From NCBI RefSeq assembly GCF_033843645.1, contig NZ_JAWXVZ010000006.1, positions 62,001-126,000 of the forward strand: a DNA stretch of 64,000 bases, given 5' to 3'. Shown here piece after piece: positions 33,943-44,800 of the stretch. The position numbers were made by a program, and so were the translations under genes. This DNA is from Pseudovibrio zosterae. GTDB lineage: Bacteria > Pseudomonadota > Alphaproteobacteria > Rhizobiales > Stappiaceae. The first letter of the stretch is position 1, and every line of letters begins with the position of its first letter. The notes under the pieces were generated by a model, which was not told the origin of the DNA, did no database searches, and saw only the letters and a program-made list of their open reading frames with translations.

Positions 33943-35607
33943 TCAGTTGATGCGGTTGTTGCTGCGGGTAATGTTCAGCGGCAGCTTGGGACGCAAGCGT
34001 GTTCCCAGAGACAAATCCAGACTGCTCGCTTTTGGCGTGGCCGCGCCGAACAGCTCCAAAGGGCGCAGTCTGCGCAAAGCTGCAGTGGCCCGATTGACCA
34101 GCCGTTGCTCTGTTGGTGTTTTCGGCAGAACCGCGAGAACTGCCTTGTAGGCCTCCGCTGCTTCATCGCGCAGGCGCAGGGCCACGAGCGTGTCGGCCAG
34201 ATGAGAGCGGATAGCAATGTTGTTCGGGTCCAGCTCCAATGCTTGCCGGAACGCAACTTCCGCCTCGATGAAATCTTGAAGCGCCAGATAAGACTGACCG
34301 AGGCGGGTCCATCCTCTGGGGTTGTCTGGAGCGCAGTGGGTCATGCGCGTAAACACCTTGGCGGCTTCTTCATAGTTGTTCTCCAGTACGAGAAGCTGGC
34401 CGAGCATGTAAAGGGCACTCGATACCTCCGGCTGGGTTTCCAGCACTTGCTCCAGCCCGGCGCGCGCGCGTGTGAGGTTTTTGGCCTTGAAGTCTTCGGT
34501 GGCCTTTTTCAAAACGCCTGAGACTGAGCGAGGGTCCAGCTTTCCAGAAAAATTCTTGCTGTTGGGCGTGTTGAACTGACGGCAGATGAGCAAGCGGTCC
34601 TTGGCCCCATAGGAGTACTTGTAGGCCTCGTTGCCGCGCAGAAAATCATAGGTTTTGAGGCCCTTGCTGATGGCCCACTCAATGGAAGCGCCATGGAGGA
34701 TGAGGCCGGGAGGCGGTCCACTCCATGTCTCGTCGCGGCCTGCAAGATAAAACAGAAGCGATTTGCGGACAGGGTCGATGAAGCTGGCCAACCCGCCAAC
34801 GGGACGGTCCTGGTGCCAGAGCATTGGCATGAAGAGCTGGCGATATCGGAAGGCAAGAGTGAGCATGTGTCGGTGGTTGCGGACCAATATGTCGACGTTG
34901 CGCCCCTTGCGCTCCGCCCATTTGTCCCGCCAAAAGCCCATGAGAATGTCAAGATGCTGATTGAAGGTCTCTTCCGTTGGGATGGTAAACGAGAGGTCCG
35001 GATCGTCTTTTGCCTTGCGCATGAAGCGGCGCAATTTCTGCCGGGATTTGCTGCTCATGCATTGGGACAGATAGTCTTCGAAGGTGTCAGGAAGTTCCGT
35101 TACAGGGCAGACCAGATTGTTGATGTTGTCGCGGGTGTTGGTTCGGCTAAGGTCAGTAGGATACACCTTTCGCTTCATGATCGGCGCAGTGAGTTGGGCC
35201 ACGCGCTCTGGAGAACAAGCGAGGTTCTCCAGCTGAAGGCGAGCCCAGTCCATGTTGGCAAGCTTTTGGCCCAAAGCGGGGAGGGCCTCATTGTCATGAG
35301 CCGGATCGCAGATGAAGCCGGTATAGTCCGCTGCAAAGTTACCCGCCATGCAGATGTCGTTGTAATAGGCGTTGTTGGCCTTGTTGTAGCGGGTGCGGAT
35401 GCGCATGGGGAAGAGCGCGACATAGGCAGAAGACGCAGTGGGCCGGGCACCCAGAATGAAGATGTTGCTGCCGGACTTCAGGTGCAGCATGTGCACCCAT
35501 TGCCAACTCAAGAAGTATTGGGCCTCTGTGTCCTTGCTGTAGATCTCGTTCCAGTTTTCTCTCAGGGACTTGAAGGCGTCGAGCCCTTCAATCACATCTA
35601 CCTGCAT
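33943..35607 (-). CDS. GNAT acetyltransferase (CelD/BcsL-like) fused to TPR repeats
   Basis: The 554-residue protein has an N-terminal two-lobed GNAT module of the type found in CelD/BcsL-like proteins (about 1-350: QYFLSWQWVHMLHLKSGSN, LSQCMSSKSRQKLRRFMRKA, then DRPVGGLASFIDPVRKSLLF and KGLKTYDFLRGNEAYKYSYG). Residues about 370-500 form three to four TPR units (GWTRLGQSYLALQDFIEAEV). GNAT domains of this type are linked to exopolysaccharide or cell-surface modification. The TPRs would recruit partners. There is no signal peptide. It is convergent with phoX; the pirin gene upstream is on the same strand but 233 bases away. The substrate is unknown. Confidence 0.85.
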   Translation of the reverse strand: MQVDVIEGLDAFKSLRENWNEIYSKDTEAQYFLSWQWVHMLHLKSGSNIFILGARPTASSAYVALFPMRIRTRYNKANNAYYNDICMAGNFAADYTGFICDPAHDNEALPALGQKLANMDWARLQLENLACSPERVAQLTAPIMKRKVYPTDLSRTNTRDNINNLVCPVTELPDTFEDYLSQCMSSKSRQKLRRFMRKAKDDPDLSFTIPTEETFNQHLDILMGFWRDKWAERKGRNVDILVRNHRHMLTLAFRYRQLFMPMLWHQDRPVGGLASFIDPVRKSLLFYLAGRDETWSGPPPGLILHGASIEWAISKGLKTYDFLRGNEAYKYSYGAKDRLLICRQFNTPNSKNFSGKLDPRSVSGVLKKATEDFKAKNLTRARAGLEQVLETQPEVSSALYMLGQLLVLENNYEEAAKVFTRMTHCAPDNPRGWTRLGQSYLALQDFIEAEVAFRQALELDPNNIAIRSHLADTLVALRLRDEAAEAYKAVLAVLPKTPTEQRLVNRATAALRRLRPLELFGAATPKASSLDLSLGTRLRPKLPLNITRSNNRIN

Positions 35608-35784
35608 CCCACTATCCTATTTTTGCTTTTATTAGTGGCGCCCTGTCAGTTTTAGTTAGGACTTGATTAAACTTATTCTCTACTTTTTACGTTGCGTCAA
35701 CCCGCTCGATGCGCCCTATGGTTAACGTCGCCCGGCTTTGCCTTGGGGACATCGGAGTGCTTCAAACAGCCTACGGACAAAAAG

Positions 35785-35812
35785 AAACCCCGCACCGAAG
35801 TGCGAGGTTCAA
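35785..35812 (-). terminator. Candidate pirin terminator
   Basis: An imperfect stem AACCCCGCAC / GTGCGAGGTT with a CGAA loop lies about 30 bases beyond the pirin stop. One mismatch and a weak U-tract make this uncertain. Confidence 0.45.
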
Positions 35813-35840
35813 GGGTCGTCAGGGGGGAGAACCCTATTAA

Positions 35841-36557
35841 TTACTGAGGGATGAATTCGAAGAGAATAACTTCGGCATCCTCGCCGTTTGTCAGCTTCAC
35901 TTCACCTGCGCCATAGATCTGGGCAGCGTCGCCGCCGGTGTAGCTTTCGCCGTTGATCGTGACTGTGCCGCGTACCACATGGATGTAGGCGGAACGGTTG
36001 TTCTTGAGCTCATGGCTTACCTGCTGCTCACCGCTCAGCTCTGCGGCGTAAACATCCGTGTGAGAGTTCGCCAGCAGGGACCCTTCACGCCCATCATGGG
36101 ACAGGAACAGCTTCAGCTTGCCATCACGGTCTCCCGGCGCAAAATCGAAGGTGTCATAGCGCGGCTTGGTGTTTTCCTTGGCAGGCACAAGCCAGATCTG
36201 GAGGAACTTGACCGGGTCCTTGTCAGAGGCGTTGAACTCGGAGTGATAGACGCCGGTTCCTGCGCTCATGTACTGAACACCGCCGCCGTGCACCACGCTG
36301 CCATTGCCGATGGAATCCTTGTGTTCCAGGCCACCGGACTGGACATATGAAAAGATCTCGAAGTTCTGGTGCGGGTGGGTTGGGAAGCCCCCGCGAGGGG
36401 CGACGTAGTCATCGTTGATGACCCGCAGGTTTTCAAACTGAATGTTGTTCGGATCGAAGTAGCTGCCAAAGCTGAAGCTGTGCGCAGACTTCAGCCAGCC
36501 CATGTCTACATAGCCGCGGCTGGAAGCAGGCTTCTTTGTGATTGTCAGAGTATTCAT
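35841..36557 (-). CDS. Pirin family protein (bicupin)
   Basis: The 238-residue protein is a bicupin with the pirin N-terminal signature: RGGFPTHPHQNFEIFSYVQS supplies two metal-binding histidines, and MSAGTGVYHSEFNASD supplies the third histidine and the glutamate. Bacterial pirins of this group include quercetin dioxygenase-like enzymes and redox-sensitive regulators. The ATG at 36557 is chosen because AGGAGG precedes it by seven bases, rather than 36602. It sits between the GNAT-TPR gene (same strand) and sbcD (divergent). Confidence 0.92.
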   Translation of the reverse strand: MNTLTITKKPASSRGYVDMGWLKSAHSFSFGSYFDPNNIQFENLRVINDDYVAPRGGFPTHPHQNFEIFSYVQSGGLEHKDSIGNGSVVHGGGVQYMSAGTGVYHSEFNASDKDPVKFLQIWLVPAKENTKPRYDTFDFAPGDRDGKLKLFLSHDGREGSLLANSHTDVYAAELSGEQQVSHELKNNRSAYIHVVRGTVTINGESYTGGDAAQIYGAGEVKLTNGEDAEVILFEFIPQ

Positions 36558-36850
36558 GGCTTTACCTCCTGTGGAGTGGCTCAATTCGTTTTCTGACAGC
36601 AAATGTAACTGTTATTCCTGAGGGAACAAGTTGGCCTGAATTGATCATACTGTTCGCAATTATTGAACGATCTTGGTGGGGTGCGGCGCCTGCGTGGCGG
36701 TGCAGCTTTGGCGTTTAGAGAAAGCGTGCGCTGCAAGTCCTTGTTGGTAACCCTGTGAAACCTTTGGATAGCTGGCTTGGCATTAAGACAGTACACCGCC
36801 TCGCTCTTTAGGCTGGCACTGTTGAGTATCGAGTCGGACACACATCATCC

Positions 36851-38089
36851 ATGACACTAAGAGTGCTTCACACGGCAGACTGGCATATCGGCCAAACGCT
36901 GAACGGCTGGTCGCGTACCTTTGAGCATCAAGCGTTTTTCAAGCAGCTTACAGAGCTGGTGAAGGCGCATGATGTGGATGCACTGGTGATGGCCGGGGAT
37001 GTGTTCGACAATCAGAACCCTTCGGCAGATGCAACACGCCTATTCTATGAGGCGCTGGCGGAGCTGCGGGAGGTGAACCCGCAGTTCATTTCCGTGATTA
37101 CTGCTGGCAATCATGACCCCGCAGGGCGCATTGAGGCCCCCGGTGTGCTGTTTGAGCGGATCGGGGTTCATGCGCTCGGCATGGTGCACCGGCACGATGA
37201 AGCGCTTGATGTGGACCGGCATTTGGTCCCGCTTGCCGGAAAAGACGGGCGGGTTGAGGCCTATGTGCTGGCCATTCCGTTTCCACGCGCTTCTGATTTA
37301 CCTCGGGTTTCTGAGGAGGGGGAAACGGAAGGCTCTGTGGTCGTGCGGGCTGTACGAGCGCTTTATGAGGATGCGGTTGCAAGGGCGCGGGAACGGATTG
37401 CTGATGCGCCCCTGATCGTGACCGGACATCTGCACGTATGGGGAGCGGAAGAGTCTGAAGGTGCGGAAAGGCGCATTCTGGTGGGCGGCGAGCACGCCAT
37501 CCCCCATAGTGTGTTTGACGAGAGCCTTGCTTACGTGGCGCTGGGCCACCTGCACAAGCCTCAAAAGGTGGGCCGTGAGACGATCCGCTATTCCGGGTCG
37601 CCATTCCCGATGTCGGTTACCGAGCAGGCCTACCAGCACGGGGTTGTGCTGCTTGAGGTCGACGGCGACAAGGTGACGTGGGAGCGCTTGCCCTTGGAGC
37701 GGCCGGTGCCGTTTTACCGCCTTGGCAAGGGCGAGGGCCTGCAGCTGGACGAAGTTCCCGGGGCTCTGGACGCGCTCGGGTTGGATGAAGACTTGCCGAT
37801 TGACCAGCGCCCGTTCGTGCATGTGGACCTGAAGCCACAGGTGTCTGGTGCAGGGTTGCGGGCCGAGCTGGACCGCTTGCTGGAAGGCTATCCGGTGCGG
37901 GCGGCCGGGCTTTCTGTTGTCAGCAAGGACCGATCTGCCCCTGAAATCACCGAGGCGGAAGCTTTGGTGCGGCTCCACGAGCTGGAGCCTGTTGACTTGT
38001 TCAAGACAGCTTTCGAGGCGGCGCATGGTGTTGCGCCAGAGGCCTCACATTTGGAATTGTTTCACCGCGCTGCGGCGGAGATTGAGTAA
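36851..38089 (+). CDS. sbcD: Exonuclease subunit SbcD
   Basis: SbcD is the Mre11-type nuclease subunit that works with SbcC to cut hairpins and protein-blocked DNA ends. The 412-residue protein shows the metallophosphoesterase motifs in order: HTADWHIG (Asp10, His12), MAGDVFD (about 48-54), TAGNHDPAG (about 85-93), VTGHLHVWG and YVALGHLHKPQ. The C-terminal part (about 280-412) is the capping domain. Its stop TAA is followed immediately by the sbcC ATG, so the two are co-translated. Confidence 0.95.
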   Translation: MTLRVLHTADWHIGQTLNGWSRTFEHQAFFKQLTELVKAHDVDALVMAGDVFDNQNPSADATRLFYEALAELREVNPQFISVITAGNHDPAGRIEAPGVLFERIGVHALGMVHRHDEALDVDRHLVPLAGKDGRVEAYVLAIPFPRASDLPRVSEEGETEGSVVVRAVRALYEDAVARARERIADAPLIVTGHLHVWGAEESEGAERRILVGGEHAIPHSVFDESLAYVALGHLHKPQKVGRETIRYSGSPFPMSVTEQAYQHGVVLLEVDGDKVTWERLPLERPVPFYRLGKGEGLQLDEVPGALDALGLDEDLPIDQRPFVHVDLKPQVSGAGLRAELDRLLEGYPVRAAGLSVVSKDRSAPEITEAEALVRLHELEPVDLFKTAFEAAHGVAPEASHLELFHRAAAEIE

Positions 38090-41000
38090 ATGCGTATCCT
38101 ATCCATTCGCGGTGAGGGGCTTGCAAGCCTCGCTGCGCCCTTTGAAATTGATCTGGAGGCCGAGCCGCTGCGCGGTGCGGGCCTGTTTGCGATCACCGGT
38201 GAAACCGGGGCGGGCAAATCCACCATCCTTGATGCCATGTGTCTGGCGCTGTTTGGCAAATGCCCGCGTTTAACCAGTGATGGCAGTGACGAGAGCGTGC
38301 CGGATGTGTCGGGTGACACGTTCCGGGAAAAAGATCCTAAATCCGTTTTGACCCGTGGTGCGATCAACGGCCATGCGGAAGTGGATTTCGTTGGCGTTGA
38401 CGGAGAGACCTACCGCTCAAGGTGGATGGTTCGCCGGGCACGCGGCAAGGCCTCTGGCCGGCTGCAGAACGTGGACCGCAGTTTTTTGCGCGTGCGCGAT
38501 GCAAAGACCATGGAAAGCGGCATTAAGAACGTAGATGCCGCCGTTGAGGCTCATCTGGGCCTGAACTACGATCAGTTCCGCCGCACGGTGCTGCTGGCGC
38601 AGGGCGACTTTGATGCCTTCTTGCGCGCCAATGACCGGGAGCGGGCAGCGCTTCTGGAGAAGATAACCGGCACCACCATTTATCGGCAGATTTCGGAGAA
38701 GGTGCATCAAAAGCACAGCGAGGCCCAAGACGCGGTGCGCGAGCTGGAGGTTCAGTCTGGTGCCATTGGCCTGCTGGATGAGGACGATCGAAAGGGGCTG
38801 GAAGCGGAAAAAGCGCAGCACGAAACCGACCTTGCCGCCCTGCAGGCGGAACTTGCCAAAACAGAGGCTGTGCTTGGCCACTTGACCCGCGTTGAAACCG
38901 CTCGTCAGCAGCTTTCCAATGCGCAGGATGCATTCTTGAAGCATCAGGAGGCCTATGCCCAAGCAGCAGATCGTCGGTCGCTCAGGGATCAGTTGGCGCG
39001 TATCGGCCGGGTTGAACCTTCTGCTGCCAATGTGGAGAGGGCGCAGGAAGCGCAAGCCAAAGTAACGCAGGATCTGGAGAAAGCTCTTCAGGAACTGAGC
39101 GCGAAAGAGGGCGAGGTGGCGACGGCGGTGGCTGCAGAGACCGAAACCGCGGATCAGTTTGCCCAGCTTGAAAAGGAGTTGGAAGCACTCAACCCGCAAT
39201 GGGTTAAGGCCTATCAACTTGATGAGAAGATTGAGCAGTCGCAGCAAAACGTGACCCAGATGGCTGGCGAGCTTTCGAAGGCGCAGCAACAGTTTGCCGA
39301 GGTGCAAAAGGAACTGGAACGCGCGCAAAAGCAGCGTGAAGAAAAGGCCGCGCTGAAGGCCAAGCTCCAAGAGCAGCTTGCGCGATTGCAGCCGATTGCA
39401 CCGGTTGCAGCCAACCCTGAGCCCGTGCTGGGGGATTTGGCGCAGTATGGTGAACTCAAACACAAACTGGCGGAACGCACGACACGCGCCGAGATAGCGC
39501 AGGAGAAGCAGCGGGAGCTGGCTGCGATTGAAGCGTCGCTTAGTGAAGAACTCACCAAGCTTGGAACGGAGTTGGAGGCGGCGGAAACCAATGCTGCCGA
39601 GCTGCGGAAAACAACCAGTGGGTTTGATCCGGCTGCCAATGCAAAGGCACGGGAGGCCTTTCAGGAAGTGGCACGGGCAGTGAAGCGCCTTGGTGATGAA
39701 CAGGATGCCGTTACCCGTGTCTCGCGCCAAGTGCATGCCGATGAAACACAAATCACGCAACTTGAGGCGCAGGTCAAAGCCTTGACCGCCAAGCGCGAGG
39801 CGGAAGGCGTGCGCCTTGAAGAGCGCAAGAGGCAAGCAGAACAGGCCAAGCAGGCTGCGGCTTTGGCGGACCTTGCCCAAGATCAACATGCGGCCCGGCT
39901 GAGGGCAGAACTTGCGGCAGATGAAGCTTGCCCCGTGTGCGGCAGTACGGAGCACCCGTTTGCAGACCATGAGGATGGCGACCTTACAGCGCTCTTCAAG
40001 GAACTGACTGAGCAACGCGCGGCGTCACAGCAGAAGCTGCAGGAAAGCCAGCAAACGCTTGAGACGCTTCGCGGCGATGAACATCGCTCTACGGTTGAGC
40101 TGAGGGTGCAGCGGGAAGCGCTCACCACGCGTCTAGAAGAGCGCCGCCGCACGGAGGCAGCGCTTGAAACCTCTTGGCAAACTCTTGAAAAAGCAGCGCA
40201 AGACGCTTTCGCCGACCGGGAGGACAAGCCTGACTTGGGCCCAACAGCGCAAGAGACCGACCTGAAGGCGCTTGAAAGCAAGGTGGGTATCTGCCTGGGG
40301 GAGCTTGAGGCGTCTTCCAGCCATTACTATGCGCAGGTGCGCAAGTTGGAAGACGCGAATACTAAGGTCTTGTCCCTTCGCCGTACCTGCGAGCAGAAAC
40401 GGGAAAAACATGGGGCAAAAGCGAAGGCGCTTGCTGAGCTCAATTCGGCTGCTGCGGTTGATGAGACGGAAAAGCAAGGCTTGGCAGGCCAGCTTGAGGC
40501 GCTTCGTGGGCGTTTGCTCACCGCGCTCTTGTCCTTCAACCTGACAGAAGAAGCGCTTGAAGCGGACGTTTCGGCTGTGGCGCGTGAGGTTGAGCTGAAG
40601 TGCCGTCATTTCCGCGATGCCAGTGCCAAGGAAAAGCAGGTGGAGGGCGAGCTGCAGGAACTTGTCGCAAGCCTGAGCCGTGCCGAGGAACGTGAGGCGA
40701 GCCTGCAAGCCACTGTAACGACACTGCAAGACAAACACAGCGCGTTGACCCAGTCGCTCGAAACCTTGCGGGTGGACCGCCAGCAAATACTGGGGGGCGT
40801 GCCGACGGAAGAGCACGAGAAAACGTTTCGGGCCAAACATCAGGCGGCCCGCGATGCAGCTGGCGCGCGCAAGGATGAGCGGTTGAGCTTGGTGCAAGAG
40901 CAGGTGGCGCTTCAGTCTACGGTGACTGGATATCGCAGGCAGCAGGTTCAACAGGCTGAGGTGGTGGAAGCCGCAGAAGCAGCATTTGCCGCAGCGCTCG

Positions 41001-41851
41001 TCGAGCACGAAGTTGAAGCCGATCAATTCGCTCTGCTGCGCGTTAGAGCGCGGGAGGAGCTGGCCGGACTGGAGGACGAACTGCGCGCTCTTGATGAAGC
41101 GCTGAAGACGGCGCGTGAGACCGTGTCCTTGCGGGAAAAAGACCTGGCGGCGACCGAGCCGGAAAAGGCCGAAGGGGTGGAACGTCCTGCCTTTGAAGCT
41201 ACTGTTGAGCAACGTGAGAATTCGCAGAAGCTGAGCGAGAGCATCGGCATGCTGCGCCAGAAACTGGAAGATGATGACAAGGCGCGCGCCAAAGCCGCGC
41301 ACATGCAGAAAGCCATTGAAGAGGCGCGCAACCATGCCGACCAGTGGGGCGCTGTTTCAACGGCCATTGGCTCAGCCAATGGCGACAAGTTCCAGCGCAT
41401 TGCGCAGGGTGTGACCCTTGGCTTGTTGGTGGAACTGGCGAACAAGCAACTCAAGCAGCTCAAGCCGCGCTATCGTCTGGCCCGCGCAGACAAGGGGCTC
41501 GGCCTTTTGGTTCTGGATCTGGACATGGGCGATGCGCCGCGCTCAACACGCTCCTTGAGTGGCGGTGAGCGTTTCCTTGTATCGCTTAGTCTGGCGCTGG
41601 CGCTTTCCTCCCTTGAAGGGCGTCAATCCTTCGTGGATACGCTCTTCATTGATGAGGGCTTTGGCTCCTTGGATGGCGAGACGCTGGATGTTGCTATTGA
41701 TGCGCTGGAAATGCTGCAGGGGCAGGGCCGCAAGGTGGGCGTTATCAGCCACGTTGAGGCGATGAAGGACCGTATTCCGGTTCAAGTGCAGGTTCAGCGG
41801 CAAGGTGGGGGACGCAGCCGCGTGGCTGTGGTGGCACCTTCGGGCTGGTGA
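38090..41851 (+). CDS. sbcC: Exonuclease subunit SbcC (Rad50-like ATPase)
   Basis: The Rad50-like ATPase partner of SbcD. The 1253-residue protein has a Walker A GETGAGKST (37-45), two very long coiled-coil arms, a zinc hook CPVCGSTEHP (about residue 615) midway, and at the C-terminus the ABC signature LSGGERFLVSLSLALALSSL and Walker B TLFIDEGFGSLD. It is longer than E. coli SbcC (about 1048), mainly in the coiled coils. Its TGA stop at 41849-41851 directly abuts the stop of the convergent Amt-GGDEF-EAL gene. Confidence 0.96.
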   Translation: MRILSIRGEGLASLAAPFEIDLEAEPLRGAGLFAITGETGAGKSTILDAMCLALFGKCPRLTSDGSDESVPDVSGDTFREKDPKSVLTRGAINGHAEVDFVGVDGETYRSRWMVRRARGKASGRLQNVDRSFLRVRDAKTMESGIKNVDAAVEAHLGLNYDQFRRTVLLAQGDFDAFLRANDRERAALLEKITGTTIYRQISEKVHQKHSEAQDAVRELEVQSGAIGLLDEDDRKGLEAEKAQHETDLAALQAELAKTEAVLGHLTRVETARQQLSNAQDAFLKHQEAYAQAADRRSLRDQLARIGRVEPSAANVERAQEAQAKVTQDLEKALQELSAKEGEVATAVAAETETADQFAQLEKELEALNPQWVKAYQLDEKIEQSQQNVTQMAGELSKAQQQFAEVQKELERAQKQREEKAALKAKLQEQLARLQPIAPVAANPEPVLGDLAQYGELKHKLAERTTRAEIAQEKQRELAAIEASLSEELTKLGTELEAAETNAAELRKTTSGFDPAANAKAREAFQEVARAVKRLGDEQDAVTRVSRQVHADETQITQLEAQVKALTAKREAEGVRLEERKRQAEQAKQAAALADLAQDQHAARLRAELAADEACPVCGSTEHPFADHEDGDLTALFKELTEQRAASQQKLQESQQTLETLRGDEHRSTVELRVQREALTTRLEERRRTEAALETSWQTLEKAAQDAFADREDKPDLGPTAQETDLKALESKVGICLGELEASSSHYYAQVRKLEDANTKVLSLRRTCEQKREKHGAKAKALAELNSAAAVDETEKQGLAGQLEALRGRLLTALLSFNLTEEALEADVSAVAREVELKCRHFRDASAKEKQVEGELQELVASLSRAEEREASLQATVTTLQDKHSALTQSLETLRVDRQQILGGVPTEEHEKTFRAKHQAARDAAGARKDERLSLVQEQVALQSTVTGYRRQQVQQAEVVEAAEAAFAAALVEHEVEADQFALLRVRAREELAGLEDELRALDEALKTARETVSLREKDLAATEPEKAEGVERPAFEATVEQRENSQKLSESIGMLRQKLEDDDKARAKAAHMQKAIEEARNHADQWGAVSTAIGSANGDKFQRIAQGVTLGLLVELANKQLKQLKPRYRLARADKGLGLLVLDLDMGDAPRSTRSLSGGERFLVSLSLALALSSLEGRQSFVDTLFIDEGFGSLDGETLDVAIDALEMLQGQGRKVGVISHVEAMKDRIPVQVQVQRQGGGRSRVAVVAPSGW

Positions 41852-44800
41852 TCAACCCGTGGAGGCGAGTTTCTTGCCTTCTTTGCCTCTGTTGTTTGCC
41901 TCAGGGCGGTTTTCTTCAAGTCGCTTTGAAACTTCATTGAGCACAACAATGTACTCGTTGAGCTGGCCGCCATCCCGTTCGTGGATGCCTGCCAGCAGAT
42001 CTTCAGGCGAAAGCGGTGCTGGTCGGCCAATGAGATAGCCCTGAACTTCGTCGCAGGCTTCATTACGTAGCAGCTCCAGCTCGGGCTCTGTCTCAACACC
42101 TTCAGCAATGACTTCCATGCCAAGGGCCTGACCCAAGTCGATAACCGCGCGGATGATTGCTGCAAGACCTGGTGTCGCGGTTGCGCCGCTAACAAAGCTG
42201 CGGTCGATCTTCAAGCGGTCAAACGGGAAGCGGCGCAGGTAACTCAAAGAAGAATAGCCCGTGCCGAAATCATCAAGGGCAATGCGAACACCGCGCGCCT
42301 TCAACGCCTTGAGGGTTTCCAGAGCGCGTCGATCATCATGCAGCAGCACGCTTTCGGTCACCTCAAGCTCAAGCCGTTGAGGGGCAAGGCCACTTTTTTT
42401 CAACGATTGTTCAACATGTTGCAGCAGGTATTCGTCTGCAAACTGAACGGCACTGAGATTAACGCCGACGCGGTATTTCGAAGGCCAGCTGGCCGCGTTG
42501 CGGCACGCTTCTTCCAGCACCCAGCGGCCGATTGGAATGATCAAGCCGCTTTCCTCTGCCACCGGTATAAAATCCGTCGGGCTCACAAAGCCTTTTGTTG
42601 GGTGGTTCCAGCGCAGCAACGCCTCATAGCCCACGATGCTGCGGTCACTGGCCCGCGCCTGCGGCTGGAAGTAGAGCTGAAACTCTTGGTTGCGTATTGC
42701 CTTGCGCATGTCCACTTCCAGCACCCGGCGTATGCGGAGGGCGGATTCCATCTCGGATTCGAAGAAGCGGAAGGTGTTGCGCCCCTCTTCCTTTGCCTTG
42801 TAAAGCGCAATATCGGCATTTGCGAGCAGCATGTCCGGGTCCAGCCCGTTGTCGGGAGAAAGGGCGATGCCAATGCTGGCGCTGGTGCGGATCGTGATGT
42901 CTTCGGTGACAGAAACCGGCTTTGAGAGCATTTCGAGAATGCGATTGGCGAGGAGGCCGACCTCTGCCTTCGTCTTCAGATTGACCTGGATAATGGCGAA
43001 CTCATCGCCGCCAAGGCGGGCGCAAGTATCTGCATGACCGATGCAGGCGTTCAGGCGCTTGGACACGGTCTGGATGAACTTGTCGCCGGTGGGGTGGCCG
43101 TACAGATCGTTGATTTCCTTGAAGCGGTCGAGGTCGATCATCATGATGGCCACAAGGCCTTTTTTCGCTCCGTGGTTCTCTACTGCAGTTTGGAACCGTT
43201 CGCGGAACAGGGTCCGGTTTGGCAGGCCGGTGAGGATGTCATGCTGGGCAAGATGCAAGATCTCCGCTTCGGCCTTTTTCTGCTGGCGAATATCGCGAAT
43301 TGCCGAAAGGCGGAAGACAATACCATTCAGCTCCAGCGGGCGGGCGCGAATTTCAACCGGGATGCGCTCCTCAAGCTTGCTGATGATCATCGTCTGGTAA
43401 GGTGCCTGATGGGTGTTTTTCAGGGCACGTTCCGTGATCTTGATGTGGTCTGGTGCAACGAAGTTCAGGATCGGTTTGCTGATCAGCTCGTCTTCGGGGC
43501 GGCCAATCAGCTCTTGAAACGCCTTGTTGCACTCAATGATGCGGCCATTCTTGGAGATGACCAAACCTTCGAAGGTACCGTCTGCGAAGACCTTGAGTTT
43601 TTGAAAGTCCGCGCTCTCTGTATCCTTCGAGCTTGAAAAGGCCCGGCGATCTTCCGCCGTTTGGAACCTTTCAACGAGTTCGTTAACCTGGCTGGTAATT
43701 CTTGCGTGAATGTCTCCGTGAGGGATTTCAAGTTGGCGGACATTGTCCATGTCACCATGAAGGACTTCCTCAAGTGTCTGCTCAATGATCGCCAGTTCGC
43801 CCCGGTTGTCTTCTTCGGCTGAACCGTCGTCTTTCTGTAGACCGAGTTTCACCATGCCGAAGCGATCAAGCGTGGTGAAGAGAATAAACCCTGTGCCAAG
43901 CACCCAGGCTGCGTTGGTGAGGACGCCCAAGATCTGAGCACCCAGCTGGGCATCACGTGTTATAGCTTCGAGGGTGAACGACGGGATGATGACGGAGATT
44001 GCGACCGAGCCCAATGCAGCAACACCGGCGTAAGCCATGTGGCTTGCTGCTAAGCGATTGAAGCCATACACTTTGTTGGCATAGTAGAATATGAGGAAGA
44101 AGCAGGCTGCGCCCAGTATGCCCGTCAGCGTTGCGGCGGCGGAGGTGATCAATTCCGGAGCGGCTGACGAGAACGTAAGGCCGCCCATGATGCCGAGCAG
44201 GATATTGGCAAGAAACGGCAGGTCGCGGCGAAACCGGCCCAACAGCGCGCCTGTCAGGGCGCCAAACAGGGCCGCGTTCAGCGTGTTGTAGACGATCATT
44301 GGCACCAGGCCCGAGAACAATTTCACTGACCCGATGTTAAGGCCAGCCCAGCCTATGATGATCAAGAGGATGCCGGCTAGAATGGGTACTGCGTTACGCT
44401 CCCAATCCACTTCAAAACCATAGGCTCGCGCAGGGCCGATCTTGGCGCGGCCCGTTGCGATTTGTGCGGCCAAAGCAAACAGCGGTGCGGTCATATGAAT
44501 GACCGTGATGCCGGAATGGTCGATGAAGCCGATGGAAGACAATGCCCCCTGGCCCAAGCTTGTTGCGGGAATGCCCCACACCCAGTGAGCGTAGACCGGA
44601 TAAACAATGATCGCGAGCACTGCGGCGGTTATCAAGTGCCCCTTGAAGGTGAGCATGCGTGCAAGCGGTATGTAGGTAAACAGAACCACAATGCCGCAAA
44701 GGACAGTCTGAAATGCTTGGGCTGCCAGAGCACGATCAGAAATGCTGTGCATGAACATCAGGGATGGGTCAAACCCAAACCAGCCAGACTTGGTTGGGCC

